From assembly GCA_015680905.1 (NCBI GenBank), contig CM027382.1, forward strand, positions 13,303,501 through 13,367,500: a stretch of DNA of 64,000 bases, written 5' to 3'. A program made the translations under genes and the position numbers. Positions 19,721 to 31,707 of this stretch are shown here, in pieces (the first letter of the stretch is position 1; the number at the start of each line of letters is the position of its first letter). The notes under the pieces are model-generated. The model was not told where the DNA came from, made no database searches, and was given only the letters and a program-made list of their open reading frames with translations. Source of the stretch: Coptis chinensis (Eukaryota > Streptophyta > Magnoliopsida > Ranunculales > Ranunculaceae).

Positions 19721-21463
19721 CACCACCCCCAAACAGTACTTTGCTTGTCCTCAAGCAAAGAAGAGACATTAAAATGATAAGTGGCCAAAAATGTGTTGTC
19801 CTAAGCTAAGTCTTATTTCTCAGAGTGCGGTTGTATTGACCGTATGCAACAAGGCCTTGAACCACTAGGAATTCCCTAGTGGACGAGTTATAGCCTCGTG
19901 AGAGTTTTCCATAGAAGATACTCACAAACTTCAATTATACTACAACGACTCAGTAACAAAGGCCCATTTCCTTAATTAATCTCAGATATCCATACAGCTC
20001 ACTAGCGGGGGAAACAAGGATTTAATTCTTTCGAAATTCAAGTTAATATACATACAATAATCAAAATATCTACATATGAGCATGGATGCAGTGATATTTC
20101 TAATGAAATGTACGAGCAGGGCCGTTTCTCGATCCTTTGGATAGCGTCCTTAAGTAGGTTCTCACAGGTATGTGTCGAAACACAATTTCTCTCTTATTTT
20201 TCCACTCAAGTTTTGCTAACTCCAGTGTGTAGTGGGCACATATTTCCTCACATACTCAATGACAGTCAGAGGAGCCGAGGTCGAGAATTCACATCTACTA
20301 CTTATTATCACACCACCCTACTCCTAATTAAGCTAGATGTCTTTATTAGGTTTTATGGGGCTTAGGTGGTAGTATAGAAGAAAATGGAATGAAAAATTAA
20401 AAAATGATAAGTATGAGAGAATAAGATCTTTGAGATATTTATACTAGAGAAATCCTTATTTTCTTTTCTGCTCCTAACATGGGTTTCCATACTTGACTTT
20501 TTTTAAGCTTTTGTATTCCCTTTTCATTTGATTTTGGGGGAAATTCTAACTCCGATATTTCTTTTGATTTTTGGAAACATATTTCTATTTTTCTTTTTCT
20601 TTTCTTTTGAAGCAGGTAACTGATTTTGATTTGTGACAAGTTTTTCTCTTCATTTTTCCGCACTTCATCTTATTTCTCATACTCATCATCATCTAGGTAG
20701 GCTTATTTATTTGTGGTTAATAGATGGGTAATGAATTTTTGGTGAAATAGAAAGGGTTAATGAAAGGTTCAATGGGCGACTAGCGGTAAATTTTTTTACA
20801 GGTGTTAATTTTTGGCTATATCGATCCAAAGAACCCCTAAATTCTCGCATAAGATTCGGGTAGTGATCAAGTAAGTAGACGTGTGAACTTCTCTATTTGG
20901 AAAAACTACTTCTCTGTGTCATTACTCACATATCACACATTTTGAGGCTTTTTGGTTAGATTCTTACAAGATATGGAAACTAAGTTGTCTAACCGTGGGT
21001 CCAAGAAACTTATTGATGTGTACATTTAATGATAATCAGTGCATGAATGCTCATGAAAAGATGTAAAAACTATTGCATACGTATTAACTCAAGTTTCTAA
21101 GAAAAAGTCCTAATTCAAATGCTAGGGTGAGATATCTAAATATTTTTCATCACAGAAAAGAAAACGAGAATTTGTCACTAAATACGTTTATTTAGACATA
21201 AAATAAAACTATATACAACTATGAATGCTTAATTTTTGCGAAAGGTTCTCGCCACCCCAAACAAATCGGATTTGTGTCCTCAAAGTGTTAAAAGGAAGAA
21301 AGAATATACCTGAGAGGCTTTGAGCAAAAATATAGCTGACATCTTCCACAGAAATTTATTGTAACACACTATATATTATACATCATAAAAGTGAAAGCAC
21401 ACTGTTAGATTATTTTTTCTTCTGAACATCATGGGGGATTGACATTTCTCCACTGCCTCAAAA

Positions 21464-21922
21464 TCAGCTTGTAAGACGTTCCATGCCCTGTCCCAGCAAC
21501 ATACCAATTACATTTTGTACAACTTGAATGCCGGACTTTTTGAGAACAACGTGGACAGGACTAACCCAGTCACTATCAGAGATAGGGTATATTATACCTG
21601 CATCAAGTAAACGTAAAACTTCCTCCCTCACCACCTCTTTCATGGCGGGGTTAAGAGGACGTTGCGGTTCCCGCGATATCTTTGTGCCGTTATCGAGATG
21701 TATGTGATGCGTGCATACGCTAGGGTCTATTCCTTTGATATCATCTAAGGACCATCCAATAGTGGAGCGATGTTCACGAATGACATGAATCAAACGTGCT
21801 TTTTCGTTGGTAGTCAAGTGAGAAGAAATTATTATAGGGTGACAACCATAGGGATCGAGACGCACGTACTTCAAATCAAAGGGTAGAGGTTTTAAATCTG
21901 GAGTTGGAGGAGTGAGGATCAA
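21464..21922 (-). CDS. Start of reverse transcriptase region, Athila-type fossil
   Basis: Contains LKPLPFDLKYVRLDP, IGWSLDDIKGIDPSVCTHHI, REPQRPLNPAMKEVVREEVL and GIIYPISDSDWVSPVHVV, the conserved entry region of plant Ty3/gypsy (Athila) reverse transcriptase. Fossil. Confidence 0.8.
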   Translation of the reverse strand: MILTPPTPDLKPLPFDLKYVRLDPYGCHPIIISSHLTTNEKARLIHVIREHRSTIGWSLDDIKGIDPSVCTHHIHLDNGTKISREPQRPLNPAMKEVVREEVLRLLDAGIIYPISDSDWVSPVHVVLKKSGIQVVQNVIGMLLGQGMERLTS

Positions 21923-22245
21923 GGAATCGTGAGGGGCTGTCTCTTCAATGGAAAAGAGCGAGTCCGGTTCTTCTGAATCAGTTGATAATGCAGCAGTAGG
22001 GTCAAATAGAGGTACTGACTCTAATAATGCGTGGACATCCTTAATGTACGAGTAAACTTAGGATTATCAAAAGAAAGAAATTGGTGTACCTTGTCTGGGG
22101 GAAAAGAGTTTTCGAAATATTCTTATTCCATATTATCGACCAAGCTAATCTCACCCTCCATTATAGGATCGGGAAATTATTTCATTAATTTGAACACGTT
22201 GACTTCGACAGAAAGGTTCTCGAAAGACAATGTCATTGAACCGTC

Positions 22246-22554
22246 CTAACAATTGATGAGGGCGTTAGTAGTTGCAAGAAATGGACGTCCCAAAATGATA
22301 GGAATGGAGTCACAGGCTACTTCGGTATCTAGAATGACAAAATCAACTGGGTAGTAAAAATCTTGGACATTGACTATGACGTTTTCTACTATGCCCTTTG
22401 GGTACTTGATGGAGCGATCCGCGAGTTGCAGAGTCATATTGGTAGGTTTTAATTCATGAAGACCTAATTGCTTAAATAAGTAGTAGGGAAGTAGGTTAAC
22501 ACTGGCGCCTAGGTCTAAAGTGCGGTAGCGGTATACTTGTCGCCCAACGTGCAT
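22246..22554 (-). CDS. Protease part of the Athila-type fossil
   Basis: Contains DLGASVNLLPYYLFKQLGL (the Athila form of the aspartic protease active-site region), a ILGRPFLATTNALINC stretch, and LADRSIKYPKGIVENV between them. Fossil. Confidence 0.8.
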   Translation of the reverse strand: MHVGRQVYRYRTLDLGASVNLLPYYLFKQLGLHELKPTNMTLQLADRSIKYPKGIVENVIVNVQDFYYPVDFVILDTEVACDSIPIILGRPFLATTNALINC

Positions 22555-23569
22555 GGTACAGTTGGTCGACCTGGGTCTTTGTATTTAACCACACCATTGG
22601 TAGTAGTAATTGAGGGAAATTGCTCAGTGAGGAACGCTTGTTGAGGAACATTCGTACGTCGTTTTTTGGTGCACATCTCTTTCTAAAACTTGGCATGCTT
22701 GGGTAAATGCTTAAGCGCATCTAGAAAAGGTAAGTTTATGGTCAAATTTTTGAAGGTTTCACGGATCTTATCAAAATGTTCGCCAGGTTTGTTCTTTGCC
22801 AAACGGGTAGGTAATAGATCTTTTGGGCGGAATCGCGCATATGGATCAGTGATGTCTTTCCCTAGGGACGTGGATGTAGATATGGAAGGAACAACTTTGT
22901 CCGCTATAAGTTGCGAGGTAGGAGTTGGAAGGACGTCAGCCGTGGCTTTTGTCGATTCAATGTCTGGCATACATATGTTGTTGTCGATGGTTCGGCCAGA
23001 ACGAAGAGTGGTGATGACATTTACCTCACCTTGGCTGGGATTACTAGATCCTAGTGCATTGTTGAGTTCAAAGGCAGTGTTGGTGGGCTTAGGATTTGGA
23101 ACTGCTTAGCCTGAAAACACGCCCTTTTGACTTTTATCCTGTGCTAACAGCTGAATAGACTGTTGGATAGATGCTAGGATTTGATTATGTTGATTCATGT
23201 AAGTCAGAAAAGTTTCAGCTATTTTATTGGTAGTGGATTGTACCAGTGGAGCGGCAGGAACAAGTTCACAATTATTGTTTATGGGTTGATTTTGGTAGCC
23301 ATATCCTTGATTAGTGGGAACAAGGCTGCGGTTGTTTTGGTACCCTATATTTGCGTTGTTGGGAAAATGACTTTGCCCTTGCTAGAATTGCGGAGGATTT
23401 CCGTGACGGTAGGAATTGTAGTTCGTGGGTGGTCGTACAGGAGCGTTGTTGACACTCGGAGTAGCTTGTTGTTGGGCAGGGGGGCCCAAGCCAAATTCGG
23501 ATGTTGTCGCCAAGGTGCATTAGGGATGTTGAAAGCACAAGCCTCTTCAGATGGTTGTGGAGAGCACTC

Positions 23570-23872
23570 TTATACCAAAGGACAATAAGAATTGGCGTGC
23601 TCAGGACTTAAGCAAAGAAGACATGGGGAAGCATTGGTAGCCATGACTTGTTTGGGTTTTTGATCATTTACTTGAACCGAAAGAGCATTGACCTTTTTGT
23701 TTAGGGACTCGATCAAAGTTTTTAATTTAGGATCGGGTTTGACCTCGAACATAGACGTAACCTTGGTAGGAGTGTCTTTAGAAGATCTGGAAGAATCAGT
23801 GTTTCCCCAATGGGTGCTTCGTGAAGCCTGTTTCTCAAGAAAAGTGTATGCTTCAGTAGCGCCTTTGTCCAT
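23570..23872 (-). CDS. Nucleocapsid-like CCHC knuckle region of the Athila-type fossil
   Basis: Contains CLLCLSPEHANSYC, a CX2CX4HX4C zinc knuckle as in retroelement nucleocapsids, matched by the related knuckle in the second element near 52556. Fossil. Confidence 0.65.
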   Translation of the reverse strand: MDKGATEAYTFLEKQASRSTHWGNTDSSRSSKDTPTKVTSMFEVKPDPKLKTLIESLNKKVNALSVQVNDQKPKQVMATNASPCLLCLSPEHANSYCPLV

Positions 23873-24064
23873 GAAACAACCGCCGTTAATGATATCTAAT
23901 GTTTCCTTTTGATGGTCAGAGAGACCATTAAAGAATGAACGGACTAAAACAGCGGTGCCGAGTTGATGATGGGGACATTCGAGAAGCAGATCAGTAAATC
24001 TGCTTCATGCTTCTGAAAAGGATTCCTGGGGGTGCTGGCGAAAAAATTGAATCTTCTAAAGCAT

Positions 24065-24601
24065 TTATGTAGTTTTCTTCTGAGTATAAAACTTTATCAT
24101 GAATGCTTGTACGAGTTTGGCCCATATGTCAATAGATTGCGGCGCTTCGCCTGCGAGCCAAATTGAAGTTTTATCAGCTAAGGTGATGGGAAATAACCTA
24201 AGCAAGACTTGTTCATTGGTAACGGTCGGATGGCGGAAAGTGGTGACTACTTGTTGCATCCGACGAAGGTGATTGTATGGTCTTTCATGATCTAGACCAT
24301 AGTAAACAGGTAACAAACCAAAAATGTTTGGCGGAATGCGAAAATCTCCTACAATCTCATCGAGTTTAATGTAGGAAGCAAGTCCTTCTTGTAAGGCAAT
24401 ATAGAAGTCCGAAAGTGGTTTCTCGATTGTGGGATTTTCCTGAGCCATAACTAAGGGAGATAATGACAACGAAGATACTTGACGAGGTTGGTTTACGGAG
24501 GAGGAACTATGTCTAGGAGATAGCTTAAGCAGTTGTTTATTGTATTTCCGATGACGATATGTAAGTTCTAATTCCTTATTAGTACCAGACCGTAGTCTCA
24601 T
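24065..24601 (-). CDS. gag: gag part of the Athila-type fossil
   Basis: Frame begins MRLRSGTNKEL. It contains DFRIPPNIFGLLPVYYGLDH, then an arginine-containing MQQVV.FRHP stretch and TLADKTSIWLAGEAPQSIDI, the conserved middle of the plant Ty3/gypsy retrotransposon gag (capsid) domain. The same words recur in the second Athila-type element at 51614. The structural protein would assemble virus-like particles. Fossil. Confidence 0.75.
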   Translation of the reverse strand: MRLRSGTNKELELTYRHRKYNKQLLKLSPRHSSSSVNQPRQVSSLSLSPLVMAQENPTIEKPLSDFYIALQEGLASYIKLDEIVGDFRIPPNIFGLLPVYYGLDHERPYNHLRRMQQVVTTFRHPTVTNEQVLLRLFPITLADKTSIWLAGEAPQSIDIWAKLVQAFMIKFYTQKKTT

Positions 24602-25868
24602 ACAAACACAAGTTTTAATTTTAGGCTCATAAGGAACAATTTATGACAGGATGATTTAGAATTAAGGAATGAGGGAGGTGAAGCATGTTTTCCTGAGCTG
24701 TTGCTAACTCGAGCAGGTAAGCTAGGATAACATGTGAATATTCCAGCAGCTAGGTCACCTGAGAGAATTGAGGGAGGTTGTTTGTGCTAGCACGTTCCTT
24801 AATTAGGCAATCTCAATCTTTCAAGTTTCCTAGACACTGATGGAATAGGATAATGATTTATGATGGTGTATTATGCGGGGTATTATTAAGATGATTATGA
24901 TGAAATTTTAATTATTAGGATTTTAATTATTTTTTTATTTTATTATTTTTAGTTTACGTAATTAATGTATTATGGAGACGTGATTACGAAACATGCAATT
25001 AAAGACGATAGATGCCAAAATAGAAACTAAACATACAATTAACACATGCTAGTTTTACACAGCAAGTCTACACATGCAAATCTATATTACTTATATGTGA
25101 ATAGAATTATGTTCTATGCATGCAATAATCTATAGCTACCGATAAGTGCAACTATATGTGAGCTAGGGGAATGTTGAGAATGAACTCATGTAAATGAATA
25201 CCGCGTACGTGAATTGATGTAACATATACATACAAAAATATTCTAAGTAGGTGGTTTGAAATTACTATTACATCCAAATATATTCGAATCATATTAATCG
25301 TATTAACGTGAATATGTAATGACGAACCACATTTACATGCAAAGATTTTTATGCCAACACACAAATATGCGAGGTGAAACAGGTTATAGCAAATAATATC
25401 CTTGACAAAGTTTGAGGAGTTTAAGAATTCGAAACCTGGCGTCCCGCGATTCCTCGTACAACGATCGAATTAACTCGAGCTCGTGAATCTTACTGGATGG
25501 GTAATAAATAGGACTAGAGAGTCCAAAATAGTACTGAGAAAGAAAGTGGTCTGTACCTAAAAACCGGAGTGTTGATACTACATGTTAGTGTCGCGCGCTA
25601 CTAATATAGTCTAGTCCGAGACTCTTTTATTAGTTCAGTACTTCAAGTTCCTACGGAATACTTAGACTGTGCTAATAAAGATAAACAAGATCTGGTTCAT
25701 AGGTATCTGTTAGTAGAAAAAATTGTGGCAAACAGGTACGTAACACGTTAGTATTGCAAAAGAAATAGAAATAAAAAAAAATGAGGGGGTAGGGGAGGGG
25801 GTTATGTTTGATGTATTACAGTTATTACGTTAAATGTCCAGAGTCCTTCGGCGTGCAGCGGTGCTATT

Positions 25869-27619
25869 TGATAAAACGTTAAATTGTACGTTTTGGTTTT
25901 ATACTTAAGTCCGAAGTCCGAAGACCAAAGTCCAAAGTCCAAAGTCCGTATAGTCATTCGTTTAGTCAAGTTACCTTACTCACGTGGGTTTGGTAGGATA
26001 GGTCGAGTAAGGGATCGTCCAAACCTTAAGGCTCGGCAAGGTTTACATCTGGATTTACAATTTTTGGTGAGTAGGATTTTAGGTTATTTAGTTGGTTTAA
26101 GTAAATTAACAGTAATGCAAATAATGTAAATAAATAACGGTGATTTCGACGTAAATAAACAAAGATAGAGAAACAGAGAGAGGGTTAATCGTATTCATAC
26201 AAGAATCATTTTCAACAGTTTATACTACCATATCACTACAGCTCTAATCCGTCTCGAGTTCATAGACAAACTCGAGACGACGTCGAGTATCGATCCCTAG
26301 CGAAATACACACATCTCTGAGCATATCTTACTAGCATAAGGAGTTGAACTAATATTTCATCTCTGGAATATCATTTCAGCTCCTGGTTCGATTCTACATC
26401 AGCTGGACAAATTGGAGAGCTATCTGACATCAAAGAGTCGCGCGCGAGACTGTTCTGGAGCATCAGCACTCCAAATTTGTATAGTCTCAATCATTTTGGG
26501 ACCGGATGTATAATCTACACCTAATTCCTAAGTAGTGATTCTATAATATTAAAGTGTCAATCCGGATTCTCACACGAGCAGCATAACCCTCTCCTTGAGG
26601 GGGGGGAGGGGATTAGCTCATAGTCATTGGAGGAATAATTAAACTTGTTGTATACAATAAATAAGTAAATGCAGGACAGGAATTAAACTTGAAAAGAAAT
26701 GACTTTTATTAAGAAGAAAGACTTACAATACTGAAGCTGCTGGAAGGGAAAATGACGGAATGTAAACTACCTACTGGAATGAAGCTACAGACGATAAACT
26801 AAAGCTAACTAACTAATGAGCAAAGACTAAAGCATAAAATGCTGAAGGAGAAATATTGAAGACCCCCCTCACATATATATATAGGCTGGTCTCCCTCGTG
26901 AAGCCTTTTAATCTATTTCGTCCTTTTAATTTGTTAAATTGAATCCTTCAAAACTTTGAAATACAAAGTTTTGTCTTTACCTTGTTTACTTTGCTTTTTG
27001 TCTTTTCCTCATTTGTATTCCTTCCAAAGTTTTGTTTAGGAAACAAAATTTGCAATTAATGTTTTGTCTACAGCCAATTCAATTCAAACATTGAATTGAT
27101 ACGTGTCTTTTCCTTTTGCAAGGTGGCACAAAATTGTGACCATCACTTGCCACCTGTCTATGCTGACTCGTCATGCCTTTTGGGCCCACAGAGTGGGTCC
27201 ACGTGGTGTGTCTAGTGGCGGCGCCGATTTTGGCGTTTTTACAACTTTCTGTCTTTGCATAGAATTCGTCACCCTGATTGCTCTGGAAGTTCACTAGCCG
27301 AAGTCGGCATCCAGGTTTGAAAGATGTGAGCTTCGGAAGTTTGCTGCTTCTTTACATGTGGACCCGTTCTGCACTGGTTTTGTTCCTTTGGAAACATCGG
27401 CTCTAGTCAGGCTTTGTTGGGATTCACTGGGGCTGTGTCGAAAGACTTCAAATATTCTAGTATTCCCGTACTTCGATGCATGTTTTATCATTATATTCAC
27501 GTTAACTGCGGAAACCTGCAAAAGTACGAAAATATAATTATTACATGATTATTAATAACATAATTGACCAAAATGCTATGTCTCTCGGGATTTAATATTA
27601 CAGTTTTGGGTGCTTATCA
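25869..27619 (-). repeat. 5' LTR of the Athila-type fossil
   Basis: Partner of 17971-19720. The primer-site-like sequence lies just below 25869. Confidence 0.92.
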
Positions 27620-28179
27620 ACCAGTCAAATGGTAATCTACAATTTTTGTTACCGAAAACCAGAGTAACTAAGGGGAGCCGGATAAGACTAACTCGAGAAG
27701 GTGTAAATTCACTATGTTTTCTATAAATATCCGTCTCCAAGTTCTTTTCCAATTTTTTTTTTTTTTTTTTTTTTTAATTTTATTTTGGTAACAACTAACA
27801 ACCTTACCCTTTACATGTATGTAGAAACTAGAAACAATGTTAGCATGTACATGTAGATTTGAAGAATTGCATTAAAATATATGGAAAGTTAGCTAGAGCG
27901 ACAGAGATCGATCACTTTTATTTTTTTGAGAAGGAGACCACTTTGAATGGGGTATTCTAATATCTTATTTCAAATGAAAAGACTTAATGATGAAAAACAC
28001 AGAGAAAAGAAGAGAGAATCATACACCATTTTAAAAATTGAAAAAAAAGTAATAAAACACTTTATTGGGGTTAATGTAACTGGGCTCTTTGGTTAGTCTA
28101 GTTTTTGGTAACGAAAATTGTAAATTACTATTTGACTTGTCATAGAAATTCGAAAATTCAGTTCATAGGTAATTTTCCG

Positions 28180-28455
28180 ATTTTATTTTTTGGTTGGGGA
28201 TGTGATTGTTTTCGATCTTGGGTCTGACCAATATCACTCACCGAAAACCTGGATTTTTAGCATCACAGCAGAAAAATATATATATAGATACGAGTAGGTT
28301 GAAAATTGTTTAGACTAGTTTATATTAGTAATTATTGATTTTCAAGAAATCAAACTTTTGCTTGACAATTTCGATTTGCATCTCAACAATGAACCCCTAA
28401 TTTTATTCAAGTCTAGACATAACTACACTTCTAAAGTGGGGATTCGTTTGGCCAA
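28180..28455. other. Intergenic, nothing recognised
   Basis: AT-rich spacer between the split TIR element and the PPR gene fragment. Confidence 0.45.
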
Positions 28456-28710
28456 TTTTTTGAGCATTAGGTATTGTTCCACAAGCTTTCATAGCTACAG
28501 AAAGTATTTTGGAGAATTCCTTTCGCGTGGAAAAGTTGAGGTATAAAGCTAGATCGAGTTCATGATTTCTTTTGCGTGGTTTTCTCGGTAAATATAATAA
28601 ACTAGTTTTTGGTGAGTGATTTTGCATTTTGAGCGGGTGCATGGAAACTTGAAAAACATTCAAAGTACGTACGAAAAGGTTTGTACAAGATTGATCTCAT
28701 TTCACTTCTT
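28456..28710 (-). pseudogene. Duplicated 5' fragment of the PPR-DYW gene, part 1
   Basis: Diverged copy (about 85-90 percent by eye) of the start of the PPR gene at 11655-11900: MKACGTIPNAQK, LYLNFS and the start-codon region (TTGAAAAACATTC) are all kept in order. It covers only about the first 60 codons plus leader. Small insertions and losses relative to the parent make it unable to give a PPR protein. The copy continues at 31708 after a Helitron insertion. Confidence 0.85.
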
Positions 28711-28974
28711 GATGGTTACTATCATGATGCACGTGCATACACACGTGTTTTTACGCCAACCTAATTGTATAAGTATTAGCATATCTAAAATGGTGCAAGT
28801 CTGTATATGTTCATGATTTTGGTAATTGTCACTCTATGTTTAAATCGATGTTGGTGAAAATTGTAAATCAAGATATGTTAGGGGAGTTGAAAAACCATAT
28901 ATACCAATGCAAAAAAACCAAATATCAGATAAATATACAGATGCAAAATATCACATACATAGTAGTCAGTAAAA

Positions 28975-29080
28975 AACGCATAAGAAAATAAAAATTGCCC
29001 CATAGCATGTAACATAGTTGATAGCAAAAATTGCCCCATAGAAGGCATAAGAAAATAAAAATTGCCCCATAGCATGTCTT
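28975..29080. repeat. Short repeat, AAAATTGCCCCATAG, three copies
   Basis: The word lies near 28990, 29027 and 29058; two copies are followed by CATGT. It is inside the Helitron. Confidence 0.7.
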
Positions 29081-30509
29081 GAGATTGCCAAGTTTCTGCT
29101 GAGGTTACTCCAAAAAACTTATAAGTCTATTACAACTCCAAACAAAAATTTGAAAAAAGAGGTCCAATGCTTGGGACTTTATCTTTTTGTTGCTAATCCA
29201 GATCATCTGATTCATTTCTCAGCTTTCTCATCAGTACTAAGTTATTGTCTAGCTACAACTTTCCAACAGAATTACAACTATCTTTGCTTCTAACCTCTTA
29301 GGCACTCAGCTTCAAAGGTACCTTCTCACTCACCATTTTATCTGCAGTATCCAGAATCCTTAATGTAGTTGCAGCGGTTCCGTTGCTTGCTTTCCTATGA
29401 AAAGCACCACTGCACCAACATGATTTTTAGACCAATCATGCTGACAATATGACCTTATATATTTATTGCAATACTAAGTTGAAAGTATCCCAAGACTTGA
29501 ACAAAAGCTAAAACAATATGTATTGGGGAGAGAGAACTAAAATTGAAAAAAGACCGCTACTCCTCACCCTCATGAATAGAATCTTTTATTGAAACATAAT
29601 CCATAAATTTTTGACTATTGAAATTAAACAAAATTGAAAGTAATTTTTTTATTTTGTAACTTTTTCCTTTGATTTTTTAAATTAGTGCTAAGTATGTACT
29701 AATACCATCAAAACATTATTAATGTCTCTGTAAGTATCATGGTTCTCATATATAGCAGTAAGCTAAAACTTTCATAACTAAGAAAGGAGGAACTCAGGCT
29801 GATTTTAAGAAACTATTCCGACCACTATAAAGAGCTTGAAAGGCTTACAAATGACCATTGTATATAGTCGTTGTAGAAGGATCAAGTTGTGTCATACCTT
29901 GTGACAATGAATTCAACATACAGACATTTGGGAAATTAGATATGAGCACAAATTATCAAGATGTTATGTCTAACCACTACATGGTTACAATCCTGATCGA
30001 GAAACTGAAAGTTGATAACAAAAAAATGATACAATGACACAATACCCCCATTTCTACATCTTTGCGCAATATAAATGGTTCTTCTCTATATCATGTAATA
30101 ACTGTTTTTATCTATCCCATTTATTCCTCAAATTTTTATGTGACAAAACCCTACCATCTCCTTCCCTAGACTTTACCATCGATCGCGACTTCACCCTCAT
30201 TTCTTCTATACTAACTGAAATGCTTAATTTATTCAAGCCACCCTCTACATCTGTTTTATCTTTTATCAATAGTATTTGAAATGCTCCACTATTGAACTCA
30301 GTATTATATGACTCACGCGGATAAGTAACCCTCTTTCTAGACCTCCTCCTATAATCATTCCTTCGATTCCCCTCAGTTTCATCCTCTAAATTCTCGTTCT
30401 GTCCAAGCCCATAAGGTTTAACATTATGACCAACGCCTTTCGGAAAAAACCTCACCGAAAGTAAACCATTTTCAGTCTGAAACAATTAAGAACTATCTCT
30501 ATCAGACCA

Positions 30510-30586
30510 TCTTACTATATTAGAAAAATATGGGGTATGAGGATTAGTGATTTGGTGTCACGTTTGTGTCCGTCACAGGGACAAAA
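30510..30586 (+). mobile_element. Inverted copy of the Helitron 5' end
   Basis: TCTTACTATATTAGAAAAAT on the plus strand, preceded by A. With the following 57 bases it matches the reverse complement of 31624-31700, including TTGGTGTCACGTTTGTGTCC. It therefore forms a long inverted repeat with the 5' end of the enclosing Helitron. Either it is the start of a second, oppositely inserted and truncated family member, or an internal inversion. Confidence 0.75.
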
Positions 30587-30865
30587 CCATAAACCATAAC
30601 CACCATGCTTATGAAACCTATCAGCTAAAACCTTCAACTGTTCATCAGCACTAACTGAAAATAGATTAGGTGCTCGTTCGACAACTTCCTGACGGGCACT
30701 TACATGAAACCTCATCACACGCTCTCTTTCAGTGGCAATTTGCTCATCACTCATATTTTGTTTATATTCTCTATATTGCAAATGCCAACATTCTTTTCGA
30801 ATCTCTAGCTGTTCCTCAGTCATCATCTGGCGACACTCTCTATATCGCTTTCGCTTTCGCTCCAA
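30515..30865 (-). CDS. Basic, RKRY/MTEEQ-repeat ORF inside the Helitron (116 residues)
   Basis: Opens MERKRKRYRECRQMMTEEQL and repeats the pattern (YREYKQNMSDEQIATERERV). Such basic repeats with MTxEQ words occur at the start of plant Helitron helicase-like proteins, so this may be a remnant of one; that is an inference. The last 30 residues are read from the inverted Helitron-end sequence, so the natural C-terminus is lost. Not likely to be a working gene. Confidence 0.35.
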   Translation of the reverse strand: MERKRKRYRECRQMMTEEQLEIRKECWHLQYREYKQNMSDEQIATERERVMRFHVSARQEVVERAPNLFSVSADEQLKVLADRFHKHGGYGLWFCPCDGHKRDTKSLILIPHIFLI

Positions 30866-31089
30866 CCGATTATTATTACTATTTGATTTGTAGCTGAATT
30901 ATCATCCATTTTAAATCAAATGGCAGTTACTACCAAAATTAAATAAGGCAAGAGAGATAAACAATTAGTATACTAACATTCTCACAGGAAGATTAATGTG
31001 TTTTAACATATATAAGTTTCGTAATTATTCAAAGTCAATTACTTTTAAACTGCATTAAAATTTGTCATACTAACTTACAAAGAATTACT

Positions 31090-31200
31090 ATCTTCATGCT
31101 GTTCAAAATGAAAGAAAGAAGGTATCGGCTTCTTCTATCTCATCCATTTGCTTCATTTGAAACTAAAATTAAAGCAAGAAGGTATCGACTTCTTCTACCT
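31090..31200 (+). repeat. Two-copy repeat, about 65-bp spacing
   Basis: AGAAGGTATCGGCTTCTTCT near 31117 recurs as AGAAGGTATCGACTTCTTCT near 31178, each followed by a related ATCTCA or ACCTCACC stretch. Confidence 0.6.
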
Positions 31201-31707
31201 CACCAAAGGATTTCTTATTGGCAAAATTGATTATACAGAGTTTGTTAGAGTTATTGATAAAGCTTTACCTTCAGATGATGATGATGATATCGGTTCGCGA
31301 GCATCCCCAACTATCTTCCTATTTTCTGATCTGGTTGAAGCATTAGAGAAATCAAAAGTGTTTATTAATCTGTAATCCCATTTAGTTGCCCCTTATAACC
31401 TTTTGATCCTCAAAGTGATTAAGAATGGCTGTAAGTATTGATTTTGAAATGACTTTGGACATAATTCTTGGATGAAATTAGGAATGAAGGAGATTCGGTG
31501 GAGGCGTGGAGCAAGAAGATGAGATATCTAAAAGTTGCAAATGGGAGAAATGGGGAGACCGAGAGAGAGAGCGATTAGAGAGAGGAAAAATCGAGAATTA
31601 GGTAGAAGCTAATGAAATTACAATTTTGCCCCTGTGACGGACACAAACGTGACACCAAATCACTATTCCTCATATCCCATATTTTTCTAATATAGTAAGA
31701 TGTGAGA

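Larger units (their letters stand above)
17971..27619 (-). mobile_element. Athila-type Ty3/gypsy LTR retrotransposon fossil
   Basis: LTRs of about 1750 bp at 25869-27619 (5' for this strand) and 17971-19720 (3'); each begins TGATAAGCACCCAAAACTGT on the minus strand. The 5-bp target duplication ACCAG is exact (17966-17970, 27620-27624). A primer-site-like TAGCACCGCTGC follows the 5' LTR (about 25855-25866). The polypurine tract TTTGGGGGTGGTG adjoins the 3' LTR (19721-19733). Parts recognised in order on the minus strand: gag, a CCHC knuckle, protease and the beginning of reverse transcriptase, with the DLGAS protease and LPFDLKYV words of the Athila group. It is broken, with several breaks. 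By eye the LTRs differ at about 4-6 percent, so an age of a few million years. Confidence 0.92.
17900..28179. mobile_element. Small TIR element split by the Athila-type insertion
   Basis: The left arm is 17900-17970 plus 27625-27670; the right arm is 28080-28179 in reverse. Shared words are GGAAAATTACCTAT, GAATTTCTATGACAA, GTCAAATGGTAAT (AGTAAT on the right) and TACAATTTTTGTTACC (CGTTACC). Without the 9.65-kb insertion and one copy of its target duplication, the element would be about 620 bp with arms of about 110 bp and a non-coding core containing a poly-T tract. Superfamily and target duplication are not settled. Confidence 0.7.
28719..31700 (-). mobile_element. Helitron, 2982 bp, non-autonomous
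   Basis: On the minus strand the 5' end is TCTTACTATATTAGAAAAAT at 31700, preceded by A. The 3' end is GCACGTGCATCATGATAG at 28719, followed by T; the last four bases ATAG match the CTRR rule except the first. A palindrome (ATGCACGTGCAT) lies about 7 bases inside the 3' end, as Helitrons need. The empty site is visible: the flanks join into one continuous copy of the PPR gene's leader. No Rep/helicase gene is seen. The same 5' end occurs at 30510 (+), 41718 (-) and 43421 (-), and a related 3' end at 39947. Confidence 0.75.

Noticed and set aside
31148-31375. Captured EF-hand fragment (GKIDYTEFVRVIDKAL)
   Set aside because: Only one loose EF-hand-like word, no calcium loop upstream, inside the Helitron and antisense to it.
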